The position numbers and the translations under genes are program-made. Shown here piece after piece: positions 10,312 to 21,053 of a DNA stretch of 64,000 nt; within the stretch, counting starts at the first letter, position 1; every line of letters starts with the position of its first letter. Below the pieces are notes generated by a model. The model was not told the origin of the DNA. It made no database searches and saw only the letters and a list, made by a program, of their open reading frames with translations. This stretch comes from Catonia carolina (Eukaryota; Arthropoda; Insecta; Hemiptera; Achilidae): NCBI GenBank assembly GCA_035578175.1, contig JAQMRL010000014.1, positions 17,122,274-17,186,273 on the forward strand, given 5' to 3'.

Positions 10312-10649
10312 GCCGGCCGCATTGGCGTAGTTGGTATTGTGCTCGCCTCTCATCATCCATGATGAGAGTATTATTTTATAATGTATTATATACATTATAA
10401 ATGTATATAATACATTTTATATATTTATGATAATATTATACTGCCTACAGCCCATTCAGAAATCAGGAATATATATTTAATTTAATTCAGTTGTATATTA
10501 TTTTCTTGTGTAACCAAGAATGGGATTCTTGGGTTCGAATCCCATTCAGGCACGGCGTATTTTCATACGTTATAAAAAAATAATTTCATCCTTCACCGTC
10601 TGCATTAGCAGTAATATCAGAACAGTCGGACGTTAAACCAAAAAAAAAA
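10312..10649 (+). mobile_element. SINE R5, split copy
   Basis: The head (GCCGGCCGCATTGGCG) runs to about 10,356 and the B-box half (GGGTTCGAATCCCATTCAGG) resumes at about 10,525, ending in poly(A). The 168 bp between contain palindromic AT-rich DNA and a segment repeated at 11,352-11,455. Confidence 0.7.
10413..10515 (+). repeat. About 105-bp duplicated segment, copy 1
   Basis: Shares ATACTGCCTA then GCCCATTCAGAAATCAGGAA and neighbouring AT-rich sequence with 11,352-11,455. Confidence 0.7.
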
Positions 10650-10659
10650 TCTTCCACTT

Positions 10660-11250
10660 CTTCGTTTTCTCCTTCCCTCTCTTCTTCTTCCTTCTTCTGC
10701 CTCTTTGTATCCTCTTACTCCTTCTTCTTCTTCTTCTTCCTCCTCCTTCTACCTCACCCTCTTCTTCTTTCTCCTCCTCTTCTTCTTCCTTTTCTGCGTC
10801 TTCTTCCTCTTCTTCGTCTTCTCCTTCTCACTCTTCTGCCTCTTCATCTCCTCCTCTACCTTCTTCTTCCTCATCCTCCTTTTCTCGTTCCTCTTCCTCT
10901 TCTTCTTTCTCCTCCTCTTAAACGTCTTCTTCATCTTCTTATTCGTCTTTTCCGTCTACCTCTTCTGCCTCTTCGTCTCCTCCTCCTCCTTTTCTCGTTC
11001 CTCTTCCTCTTCTTCTTTCTCCTCCTCTTAAACGTCTTCTTCATCTTCTTATTCGTCTTTTCCGTCTACCTCTTCTGCCTCTTCGTCTCCTCCTCCTCCT
11101 TTTCTCCTTCCTGTTTCTATTTTTTTCTCCTAATCTTTTCCTTCCTCTTCAGCTTCTTCTTCTTCTTCTTCTTCTTCCTCTCGTTCCTCTTCCTTTTCTT
11201 TCTCCTCCTCCTCTTCTTCGTCTTCTCCTTCTCTTTCTTCTCGCAAACAA
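10660..11250. repeat. Long polypyrimidine (TTC/TCC)n tract
   Basis: About 590 bp almost entirely C and T on the plus strand. A unit of about 112 bp containing CTTAAACGTCTTC is tandemly duplicated (about 10,880-11,100). Such purine/pyrimidine asymmetry can form triplex DNA (general knowledge). Confidence 0.9.
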
Positions 11251-11351
11251 GGATTAGACTCCTGCTAGTTCCGACTCACTACGGTGACAAAAATTTACTT
11301 ATGCGTCACTTCTACCTTCTTATCGTTACAATTGCGTACTTTTTGAAATAT

Positions 11352-11455
11352 CCATTTTATATATTATGATAATATTATACTGCCTAAAGCCCATTCAGAA
11401 ATCAGGAATATATATTTTATTTATTTCAGTTATATATTATTTTTTGTGTTTGAAG
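11352..11455 (+). repeat. About 105-bp duplicated segment, copy 2
   Basis: Paralogue of 10,413-10,515, running directly into R6 sequence. Confidence 0.7.
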
Positions 11456-11570
11456 TTACGGTTTCCACCGGAAAACCAAGAAATCAAAGTCTGAATTAGG
11501 AAACAAAATTAGTGTCATTCGATTCCTTTTAGAGTAAGTACAAAAATTACTAATGGTTTTTGTCTAAACA
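11455..11570. repeat. Low-copy repeat R6, uninterrupted copy
   Basis: Matches the DNA flanking the LINE at 5,160-5,758 and has a single TAGTGTCATTC (about 11,510). It is the empty-site equivalent. Confidence 0.7.
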
Positions 11571-11608
11571 AGATTTATTGAAATGAAACGGATTTATAAA
11601 ATTACGTT

Positions 11609-11652
11609 CATTAATTACATTGGCAAGAGAAATTCGTGTGTTTCACACCTAA
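11609..11652 (-). mobile_element. R1 end fragment
   Basis: ATTGGCAAGAGAAA then GTGTTTCACACC only: the TCTGG end of R1. Confidence 0.65.
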
Positions 11653-11942
11653 TTTGTTTTTTTATTTGTAATAAATAAATTTTAGTTTAAAAAAATCATA
11701 GTAACTGGGATGTATGTCATAATATTTTATAAATTAAATCTGATATTTTATAAAGTATTATTTTCTTCTTGTGGATAATTTCTCCTAATTTATGAATGGG
11801 CCCTAGATTAATTATTTTAAAATGTATATAATAAAATGTGGACTTTGGTACTAAAGCTTTAAACAATGTATTATAAAAAAAATCACATTAATGTTAGTGA
11901 TATGTTGTAATAGAAGAATTTTATGTAGCCTAATGTGTTTTT
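11653..11942. other. Unassigned AT-rich sequence
   Basis: No gene or recognised repeat. Confidence 0.4.
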
Positions 11943-12075
11943 TTACTTTCTCTTCCCTACATGAATACATCGGAAGGAAAGTACTGTTTTCATGTCGATT
12001 TTTCAAAATCGAGTTTTCACCGGATCTACACAGTTTCAGCTTCCCTGAATCCCAAAAACATGTTTTTAGCAATTG

Positions 12076-12115
<40 letters not shown>

Positions 12116-12885
12116 GAAAAGAATATCTCAACAACGGAACATCGTACAAACTTGAAACTTGCTCTTAAGTTAGATACCACTAGAGAACCCGACACGAACA
12201 TTTTCATCAAAATCGGTCAACCGGAAGTAGTAGTTTATTCGTGTCATTTTTCACTTTTTTGCAAGTTTCTCAAAAACGGCTCCTGCGATTTTTTAAAATC
12301 TCCCCATTTACTACATTTTTTATGCTCTACAAGATAGGGTGGCGCCATGTCGGCTGAAATTCTTGGTAAGGTTGTTTACTCGTAAAAACTTTGCTTTGTT
12401 AAGATTGCGACTTAAATACGCATTTTAGCACAAAAATGTATAAAATAAAAGTTGTAGAGAATTTAAAACCCAACAACTTTTATATCAAACATTTTTTTGT
12501 GCATCGGTTAACTTAGCGGTAATTAGTGAATTCTGTTATTTTTCATGAAACTGTAAAATATTGATTTTTTAAGATTTCAGCCTTAGTATGCATTTTACGA
12601 CAAAAGTGTATTTAATTAAATTTAAAGAAAATTAAAAGATCTAAAACTTTTATTTAAAGAATTTTTCTCTACAGAGCCTAATTTAGCGTTTAAAGAGTGA
12701 TTTTCCGTATTTTTAAGCCAAACTGAGGTTGATTTTCATTTTGCGTCTTTCACTCATGGTAATATAAAATTATGTTTTTGGAGATTAGTTTTTTTGTATA
12801 TTTCAAATGTTTTATTACTAATGTTAGGTTATATGGTTCATTATTTGTATTGGCAAGAGAAAGTCGTTTGAGTATTTCACACCAG
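11943..12885 (-). mobile_element. R1 copy, full length
   Basis: From TACTTTCTCTTCCC to TTTCACACCAGA, with a (GT)n tract at about 12,079-12,112. Confidence 0.88.
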
Positions 12886-12892
12886 AATTTGC

Positions 12893-13003
12893 ACTTTCTG
12901 CCAACAGTCCCATGTCATCAGCAAAAAACTGTACCCTCTTCCCTCTGAACTTGACTCCACAGCCAACACGTATTCTCTCTTGAATTATCTCTGATAAAAT
13001 AAA
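12893..13003 (-). pseudogene. LINE reverse-transcriptase fragment with ADD motif
   Basis: The minus strand reads LSEIIQERIRVGCGVKFRGK followed by RVQFFADDMGLLAESAN. FADD is the catalytic Y/FADD motif of LINE reverse transcriptases in its usual context. Only about 37 codons survive, squeezed between an R1 end and an R4 SINE. Inactive. Confidence 0.75.
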
Positions 13004-13021
13004 TATTATTAATTGGGTAAT

Positions 13022-13353
13022 AACCCACCGGGTTGGTCTAGAGGTAAAGTCGTCGCCAAAATCAGCTGTTTAACGGCTGATTTTCGGAAACGAAGGTTCC
13101 TGGTTCAAATCCTAGTAAAGGTAGTTACTTTCATATGGATCTGAATACTAGACAGTGGTTACCGGTGTACTTTGATTGTTGGGGTTTAATTAACCATACT
13201 CTCTCAGGAATGGTCGGCCTGGGTCTGTAAAAGACTACACCACATTTACACGTCATACACATCATTATCATCTCATTGGGTCATGGGGTTGCTTATTGTT
13301 GTAAATTGAACAGATTGGAACGTACACAAATTTTATGAATTTAAAAAAAAAAA
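13022..13353 (+). mobile_element. SINE R4 (tRNA-derived)
   Basis: Head AACCCACCGGGTTGGTCTAG includes an A-box-like TGGTCTAGAGG; the B box is GGTTCAAATCC (about 13,100). A conserved body and poly(A) tail follow. The target duplication ATTGGGTAAT is at 13,012-13,021 and 13,354-13,363. Confidence 0.88.
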
Positions 13354-13531
13354 ATTGGGTAATTTTAAATATTGGGATGAGTTGACGATATGGTAAAACC
13401 AGAAAAGTACTTCTACATTGATTAAGTGTTCTTCCTCAATCTTTGACCGTTTCTGGTATTTTTAAAAATTTTATTTAAAATAAAATAAGAAATTCATTAA
13501 GAGATGGATTAATGCTACAATGTTTAAAAAT

Positions 13532-14791
13532 ATCTGATGTGAAACACTCACAAAACTTTCACTTGCCAATGCAAACAATTAACAATATAACGTAACATTT
13601 TTTTTTAAATTCCTAATATGTGTACGCCGCAATCTGTTCAATTCTGAACAATAAGCAACCCCATGACCCAATGAGATGAGAATGATATGTATGACGTGTA
13701 AATGAGGTGTAGTCTTGTACAGACTCAGGCCGACCATTCCTGAGAGAGTATGGTTAATTGAACCCCAACCATCAAAGTACAACGGTAACCACTGGCTAGC
13801 ATTCAAATCCGTGTAAAAGTAACTACCTTTACTAGGATTTGAACCAGGAACCTTCGTCTAGGAAAATCAGCTGTTAAACAGCTGATTTTGGCGACGACTT
13901 TACCTCTAGACCAACCCGGTGGGTTAACGTAACATTAGTATAAAACATTAGAAATAAACAAGAAAACTAACCTCAATAAACATAAAACCTTATTTTAATC
14001 CTGAATGAAAGACGAAAAGTAAGAATTAACCTCAGTTTAGCTTAAAATTACGGAAAATCACTCTTCACGCTAAACTAGGCTCTGTAGAGAAAAATGCTCT
14101 TAATAAAAGTTGCAGATCTTTTATTTTCCTATAGCCTAATTTTTAATTATACACTTTTCTCGTAAAATGCATACTAAGGCTGAAATCTTAATAAATTGTT
14201 AACAGATATTTATGAAAAAAACCAGAAAATCGCTAATTACCGCTAAACTAAGCGTTATAAAAAATTGTTTAAATAAAAGTTGTAGGATGTTAAATTCTCT
14301 ACAACTTTTATGATTACATTTTTGTGCAAAAATGTATATTAAAGCCGCAATCTTAAATAACAATTTTTACGTGAAAACAGCCTCTCCAAGAATTTCAGCA
14401 CACATGGCGCCTACCCTACCTTGTACAGCATAAAAAATTTAGTAAATGAGGCGATTTTAAAAAAAAATCGTATGAGCCGTTTTTGAGAAATCGCAAAAAA
14501 GTGAAAAAATGACACGAATAAACTATTACTTCCGGTTGACCGATTTTGATTAAAATGTTCATGTCGGGTCCTTTAGTGGGATCTAACTTAAGTTTCATGT
14601 TTCAAGTTTGTACGATGCTCCGTTCTTGAGATATTCTTTTCACACACACACACAGACCAATCGCTAAAATGTTTTTTTTGGGTTCAGGGGGTCTGAAAAC
14701 GTGTAGGTCCGGCGAAAACTCGATTTCGAAAAATCGACATGAAACAATACTTTCCTTCCTATGTATTCATATAGGCAAGAGAAAGTAAAAA
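13532..14791 (+). mobile_element. R1 copy with R4 inserted
   Basis: Starts ATCTGATGTGAAAC and ends GGCAAGAGAAAGTAAAA. The CA tract is short (about 14,642). Interrupted by R4 at 13,600-13,925. Confidence 0.88.
13600..13925 (-). mobile_element. SINE R4
   Basis: Full-length minus-strand copy inserted into R1, with target duplication AACGTAACATT at 13,589-13,599 and 13,926-13,936. Confidence 0.88.
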
Positions 14792-14848
14792 TTAATAAAT
14801 AAATATAATTTACTATACGTAGTATAATGTAATATAAAAATATAATAT

Positions 14849-15676
14849 ATGTGATTCAAAACTATACGGCAATCTCTTGGAATCTCATTCCATAGCTAAA
14901 AAAAGAAAAAAAGTTCATATAAACACATGCCTGAAAACGCTTAGTTAGCGAGTTGCGGCTAGCGAAAAATTTCACCTAGAACTCTGTACCTTCGGTGAAG
15001 GCCGTATAAAAATGTTAAAGGTAGTTACAAAGATACAAATACGATCGTTTCTTATGTTTTTTAAACTGAAAAATTGAATAAAATTGGTTCCAGAGCTGTA
15101 AATGCAATACTTTCAGAGATATCTTACATAAAACACAAGAATTGGTGCAAAGAAATAACACATTTTTGTGTTTAACGTAAGATTACTTCCATAAATGGTA
15201 AATAAAGGTGTATTTTTTCTTAAAGAAATTTGTAGAAAATTTAATTTTGAAAAGATTCATGTGAATAACTCAGGAAAAAAATGAATAATAGATATTGAAA
15301 TTTCGCTTTATTTGAAATCAAAACAGACGCACATTTTTAACTGCATAAAATATTAACTAATATTATGTAGGTTATTAGCAGGTTAGGAGTAACAGCTGAT
15401 TGATCAGCTGATTTACAGGTCTGAAACCAATTTTATTCAATTTTTCAGATTAAAAAACATAACAAACAATCGTATTTGTATCTTTGTAATCACATTTAAC
15501 ATTTTTATACGGCCTTACTTCACCGAGGGTACAGAGTTCTAGGTGAAATTTTTCGCTAGCCGTAACTCGCTAACTAAGCGTTTTCAGGTATATGTTTGTA
15601 TGAACTTTTTTTTCTTATTTTTAGCTATATAATGAGATCCCAAGAGATTACCGTATAGTTTTGAATCACCCGGTAT
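14849..15676. mobile_element. MITE-M, complete (long inverted repeats)
   Basis: Arms of about 260 bp (14,849-15,105 and 15,418-15,676) are inverted copies; their outer ends read GTGATTCAAAACTATACGGC. The inner part extends the left arm to about 15,335, with a palindromic centre (CAGCTGATTGATCAGCTG). No coding capacity. TA lies next to the right terminus. The terminal core GGGTGATTCAAAA seen in sister copies resembles the outer TIR of the element at 2,576 (GGGTGTTTCAAAA), so a related transposase may move it (inference). Confidence 0.75.
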
Positions 15677-15689
15677 AATGAACGTAAAA

Positions 15690-16160
15690 TTTTTCGATGC
15701 CTGCTCTCGAGGGTCGTTCGTGCTTCCGGGTCTCCATGCTTCTTCCCTTAGTTGGGTGGATAGTAGTGGGGAAACGGTGGTTCTGGCGCACCCAAAATTT
15801 TTTTCCAAATTTTGTCAAATGTTGTATAGTCGTTGTTTTGTTGTTGTTGTTGTCGTTGAATTGCTAGTCATCGTCGTCTTTCCTGTTGGTTTGGTCATGT
15901 CGGTCACGCGAAGGAGATGACCTTAACTACTCCTGTGGGGTTTTGTTGGGGAGATTGATATCAGTCGCGCTTGGGGTCGACTTTAAACTCCCCGTTCTTT
16001 TGCTCTCTTCTTGGCTTGGCCAAACAAAGCCATTTCTTGGTTTTGTTTGTTCTTGGCGGGGGGAGTCTGTAACGTCTGATCTTCAGATCGTTACATATAT
16101 AATTTTTAATTTTTTTATTACGGCGGTTGTTCTATTTACTTCTCATCAGCTGATTTATTA
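15690..16160. other. GC-richer unassigned region
   Basis: CpG-containing, GC-richer than its surroundings. It may be part of an LTR element or promoter, but no protein motif, LTR partner or poly(A) tail was identified. A hairpin lies at 16,068-16,095. Confidence 0.35.
16068..16095. other. Stem-loop TGTAACG...CGTTACA
   Basis: TGTAACGTCTGA pairs with TCAGATCGTTACA around a TCT loop (12 pairs with one bulge). Confidence 0.6.
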
Positions 16161-17900
16161 AGTGCATTTAAGAACGTTTTAATTAAAACTTCCGAACTTC
16201 GGAGCCGGCGCCCCGGGCGCCTGCTGTTTGTACTGCGGTGGCCTATTTATTATTAGTTATTGCTGGCGAATTTATGTAATTCTTTCCTGTTACAAGTTGA
16301 GTTGTGTCTCGACTGTCGAAATATAAGGACGTGCATTACGACTGCGCCTAATTTGTCTCGGGCCTAATTTTTGTTATATACTTTTTAGTAAAAAAGTTTA
16401 ATTGTTATTTTATCTTCTTTTACTTATTATGTATGAACAGTCTGTTTTGCGGTTTTAATTTATTAGTTTCCGTATTCATTTTCAAAAGTCTTTTCGGATT
16501 CTGCAATATGTAAATATGAAATTGTAATTCTTTATGCCCAAATTAAATTTTAGAAAGTTAATTGGCCGATAGCATTCTTGAACTGAGAACTCTTACGGGT
16601 TACTAGTGATTTAAAGTGTTTGTGCGTGTTTATTAAACTTGAACTATGTCTTTCTGAATTGAACATTGTTACGATTATCAGGGTTCGATTCCCCGTGCAT
16701 AACCTTAAGAATTAAAATAGAAATGAGATAGTTCATCATGTAGTAAAACAAAAACAAATAAAAATGCAAACGCTACTGAGTCCATCTATTTTCAATAATT
16801 GGAAGGAGGTATTTGTTTAAAAAACTGCAAAGAATGGTATGTGATTATTTATTTAATTTTACATCTGAATCAACCTTATTGCGTCGAGCATGTTCTTGAG
16901 TAAATTATTAACTATTTTATTTTGTCAGTTTCATGTTTTTTTTAAACAGCAGAGTAGCCTTTGCATTAAAATAACTAAAGCAGTTTTTATAAAATTTTCA
17001 TTATGTATTCTATATTTTTATATATTTTTTTAAATTTAAATACCATTACAAAACTTATATTTTTCAAATATCTTACCAGTATTCGCTGGATTTTTCTCAG
17101 TCTTATTTATTATAAAAAAGGGAAAATGACCAAACTTTCTTATGTTCTATTCTTAATTTAACAACCATGGTTGATTTCAAATCTTATTTACAAAATAGGA
17201 CAGTTATTGTTAAAAGTAAATATTTTGGTAATAAGTAATTTTTATAACTTAGCTTTCGAATATTAATTAGATATTTTTATTAAATTGTGTATTACTTCAT
17301 TAACTAAGTTGTCATGTTTTTATAAAAGTAATTAACATTATTAATTTTTATTGATTTTTACCATTATATGCTATTATTGTATTATTCTTATTTTTTTTTA
17401 TTAAATTTAATATTTTGTTGAAACGAATTTTATGCAACCGCAACTTGAGTATATTTATTTGTTTTATTAGCTTCCTTTCCTGTTTTTTTGTTAACGCCCC
17501 TACCAACCTATCAATGTTGATAGAGGGGCTGTTTCAAATTACACAGAAATATGTGTAGAGGTTAATAATGTATTGTAATAATGTGATAATTTATTAAAAT
17601 GTATTTAAATATTATAACTAATTGTAATTTTACTTAAATTGTTTGTTATATCCATTACAATGTATTTATCTGGTTGTACCGAATCAATGTACAAGTGTAA
17701 AAATAAAATTTGTTGCGGTAGCAAAAAAAAACTTGCCTTCCATTTGTATTTTTGTCTTCCAACCTCGATTTGGCAGTTTTTAAACAACATTAAAAATATA
17801 GGACTATGTCAACGCAGAATAAAATCAGCTAAATATTTCTGTAAAATATGTTGAAATCCGACTCAAAGTTTTGGAGATGCAAGGGTTAAAACTCGGGTGT
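16161..17900. other. Unassigned, mostly AT-rich sequence
   Basis: No gene recognised. 16,200-16,400 is CpG-rich (GGAGCCGGCGCCCCGGGC). GGGTTCGATTCCCC near 16,680 looks like a lone tRNA B box. The rest to 17,880 is AT-rich with no repeat I can match. Confidence 0.4.
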
Positions 17901-17904
17901 CTAT

Positions 17905-18012
17905 GATTATGAAACCGATAGTAGAGGGAAGCCATGCTTGGGAAGATATAAAAAGAGATGGATTCCCGAACAGGCCATTGAGCTTATCCTTGACAGATGT
18001 TGATGATGACTT
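17905..18012 (+). pseudogene. 3' end of an RTE-like LINE
   Basis: Reads SHAWEDIKRDGFPNRPLSLS and ends at a short (GAT)n. This aligns with the last coding residues of the LINE at 58,208-60,960 (ETFEDHERNGCRNRPTEPNP) and its GAT tail. Only the terminus inserted (5' truncation). Confidence 0.7.
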
Positions 18013-18019
18013 AAATATG

Positions 18020-18480
18020 TAGTAAACTCCACCAATTTTGTAATAGGGAGAAACAGCTGCAGATGGCTGCTTCTACCAATTTTGTAGTAAATAATGAAGA
18101 AAAAAACAGGACGGCGAACTGCACCAATTTTGTAATAAAAAATTGTGTCACACGACACGACCAATTTTGTAATTAATAAATTGGCAGTTGCAAAGTTCTG
18201 TAGGGTAGACAGCGTTTTCCCTTCACCGAAATTCGGAGTGGAAGAGCACCATTGTAGTTGCCACCAGGTAACCCCAAGGGCGGTCCACACCAAACCATAA
18301 GACGAAGAGAAAAGCAGTCCAAACCACAAAACATTGGAACATTGCTTTTCGAGGGCTCCACCATCCAATTTTTGAATCCAACTAGAAACTGAAATTGGAT
18401 TCAGTAACTTAATTGGCAACCCAGCAATTCACATAGCCTAGCTCAGATGATGGTAGCTCAAAACCTCGCTTTTATTGCTG
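18020..18480. other. Unassigned region with four ACCAATTTTGTA motifs
   Basis: ACCAATTTTGTA occurs near 18,029, 18,074, 18,122 and 18,158, about 36-48 bp apart, with dissimilar spacers. The minus-strand frame of 170 codons across this stretch has no recognisable motif. Identity unknown, possibly an LTR or a decayed element. Confidence 0.4.
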
Positions 18481-19086
18481 CTGAGGTTTTGTTAAAGAAC
18501 CACACAGGTCTAGACGCAATGACATTTGACACAGAAGAATAATGAAAATTAATGAGCAGACTAAAATAATTTATTAATAAATAACTAAAAAACTAAATAA
18601 TAGAAATAATCTTATGAATTTGAGTAAAACAGATTATTCATTGAAATTAGCAAAATAATTAGTTAAATAGCAAAACAGTTAACTAAATGAAATCGGAATA
18701 ATTGAATTTATTCTAAATTAAGGATAATAATTTTATAAATGGGTCACAATGAATTTAACCTTTATCATGACCAAAAAAAAAAACTTAATTAAACAATAGA
18801 ATATACTTAATAGGTATATAACTAATTAATAGGTATATTAAAAAAACTAGTTTTAAAGTCCTTGGACTAAAACGGAAAAAAATCTCTTAAGCATAGTTTA
18901 ATAAATATTTAAGGTGAAGAAAAATAAATACAGTAATGTATTTATTTTTCGGGGGAAAGAAACTGAATAAAATTAAGACATAAAAGTATGATAAAATTTG
19001 GTAAAAGAATTACTTAGAAAAAATTTAAGTAATTTAGTGGTCGTTGAACAAGAGTTTAAAAGAAATTTCAATCATATATTAAAAAA
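18481..19086. other. Unassigned AT-rich sequence
   Basis: No gene or repeat recognised. Confidence 0.4.
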
Positions 19087-20026
19087 ATCTGGTGTGAAAC
19101 ACTCACACAACTTTCTCTTGCCAATGCAAATAATTAATAATAAACCTAACATTATTAATAAAATTTTAGAAATAAACAAAAACTAACCTCAAAAACATAA
19201 ACTTATTTTAATCATGAGTGAATGACGCCAAATGACAATCGAACTAAGTTTGGCTTAAAAATACGGAAAATCACGCTTTCACGCTAAACTAGGCTCTATA
19301 GAGAAAAATGCTCTAAACAAAAGTTGTAGATCTTTTAATTTTCTATAAATTTAATTATATACACTTTTGTCGTAAAATGCATACTAAGACCGAAATGTTA
19401 AAAAATCGATTTTTCTCACGTTTTCGTGAGAAAAAAAAACAGAAAATCGCAAATTACCGCTAAACTAAGCGTTATACAAAAAAATGTTTGAAATAAAAGT
19501 TGTAGAATTTTACATTCTCTACAACTTTTATTATATAACGTTTTGCGCTAAAATGCATATTAAAGCCGCAATCTTAAAAAGAAAATGTTTTTACGTAAAA
19601 ACAGCCTCACGCAGAATTTCAGCAAACATGGCGCCTACCCTATATTGTAAAGCATAAAAAATGTAGTAAACCAGGCGATTTTAAAAAAAAATCGTAGGAC
19701 TAGTTTTTGAGAAAATCGCAAAAAAGTGAAAAATTATACGAATAAACTACTACTTCCGGTTGACCGATTTTGATGAAAATGTTCGTGTCGGGTCCGGTAG
19801 TGATATGCAACTTAAGTTTCAAGTTTCAAGTTCGTACGATGTTCCGTTCTTGAGATATTCGGTTCACACACACACACACACACACACAGACCAATCGCTA
19901 AAAACATGTTTTTTGGGTTCAGGGGGTCTGAAAACGTATAGATCCGGTGAAAACTCGATTTCTAAAAATCGACATGAAAACAATACTTTCCTTCCTATAT
20001 ATTCATATAGGCAAGAGAAAGTAAAA
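19087..20026 (+). mobile_element. R1 copy, full length
   Basis: TCTGGTGTGAAACACTC to GGCAAGAGAAAGTAAAAA, with (CA)n at about 19,866-19,888. A good reference copy for the family: 5' TC, subterminal CTTTCTCTTGCC, 3' hairpin CCTATATATTCATATAGG. Confidence 0.92.
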
Positions 20027-20468
20027 AACTAAAAAATTTAGAAGAAAAAATACCGAATTATATAATGTTTTACTACTTAAAATTAATTAAACAAATTTAT
20101 TTATAAATAGGATATTTAAAACACCATAATATAATTTGAAAATAAAATAAATTAAAAAAAGTTACTTAAGTTAGAACCTGAAAAATTCATTACACATGGT
20201 ACTTAAATTTAAATTTAGGTAATTTTCCCATATTGAGAAAGAAAAAAAACCTGTAATATTTGATGTTATCTGTACGGCATCTTGTCCAAGACAAAGCGTA
20301 AAAACTCAACGCACAGAAAGGCAAGAAAAGGTTGCTCCCCTAACAATCCCGAATGGGGAGCGTCCAAGGCGTCGAAAAATGATGATACATCAGAAATACT
20401 AAGAAATTAAACGAGGAAAAATTATATGGAAAAAATGAAAAAAACGGTAACAGTGAGAGTGAGTGAGT

Positions 20469-20510
<42 letters not shown>

Positions 20511-20880
20511 ATCGTGTAAGATAGAAAGAGAGAGAGATAGTAATTACACGTGCGAGTAATTGAACAATAAAGAAGTAGCGACAAAACGAAATCGGACACT
20601 GGACGTAAGCCTAAGAATTCAAAGCATAAATTAAAATACGGAATAAAATCTCGTGAAATAAAACAGACTGGAAATAAAATGAATAAAATAATTAGATTCA
20701 AAGAAGAAAAAAAATGTAACCCCCTAACAATCCCTAACAATTAAAAAAAATAAATCTGGCACAAAAATCTTAAAACGGAATTGTAAATGAATTGAGAAGA
20801 TTTTGGAGACAAAATCTTAGAAATTCCTTACAAATAGAAAACAGTTCACAAATTTTATTTTAAGCTAAAATAGAACTTAA
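20027..20880. other. Unassigned sequence with (GA)n
   Basis: A (GA)n tract lies at about 20,451-20,508. CCCCTAACAATCCC occurs near 20,337 and 20,711. No gene recognised; the minus-strand frame through the GA tract is low complexity. Confidence 0.45.
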
Positions 20881-20885
20881 AAATA

Positions 20886-21052
20886 GAATATCAAAATTGA
20901 TATTTTGTAAAGGTCTAAACATTTTCAGTTTAATGATTTTTGTTTATAAAAAAATCTTTGTTTATTTGTGGGAAGAAAATATTAACTAACTAATGAAAAT
21001 CAATGCGATTTTCCTACGGTTCAAATTCCGTAGGACAACCGGTATAATAAAA
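20886..21052 (+). repeat. Duplicated unique segment D, uninterrupted copy
   Basis: ATCAAAATTGATATTTTGTA to CCGGTATAATAAAA. The same segment recurs at 21,849-22,925, where an R1 copy splits it. This copy is the empty site (GGAAGAAAATATTAACTAAC, 20,971-20,990). Confidence 0.75.
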
Positions 21053-21053
21053 A

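Noticed and set aside
10705..11031. Ser/Phe/Leu-rich 108-codon frame
   Set aside because: Translation of a CTT/TCC polypyrimidine tract; low complexity only.
13022..13120. Genuine tRNA genes at the R4/R5 heads
   Set aside because: The A/B-box-like sequences sit in multicopy SINEs with poly(A) tails and target duplications, and the cloverleaf is not complete.
15690..16400. CpG island promoter of a host gene
   Set aside because: No exon, donor site or coding frame follows; GC-rich content alone is insufficient, so it is left unassigned.
17907..18419. 170-codon minus-strand frame
   Set aside because: It starts inside the RTE 3' end on the opposite strand and crosses the ACCAATTTTGTA repeats; no recognisable motif.
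20399..20740. 113-codon minus-strand frame with a Ser-Leu repeat
   Set aside because: Driven by the (GA)n microsatellite; no domain and no splice support.
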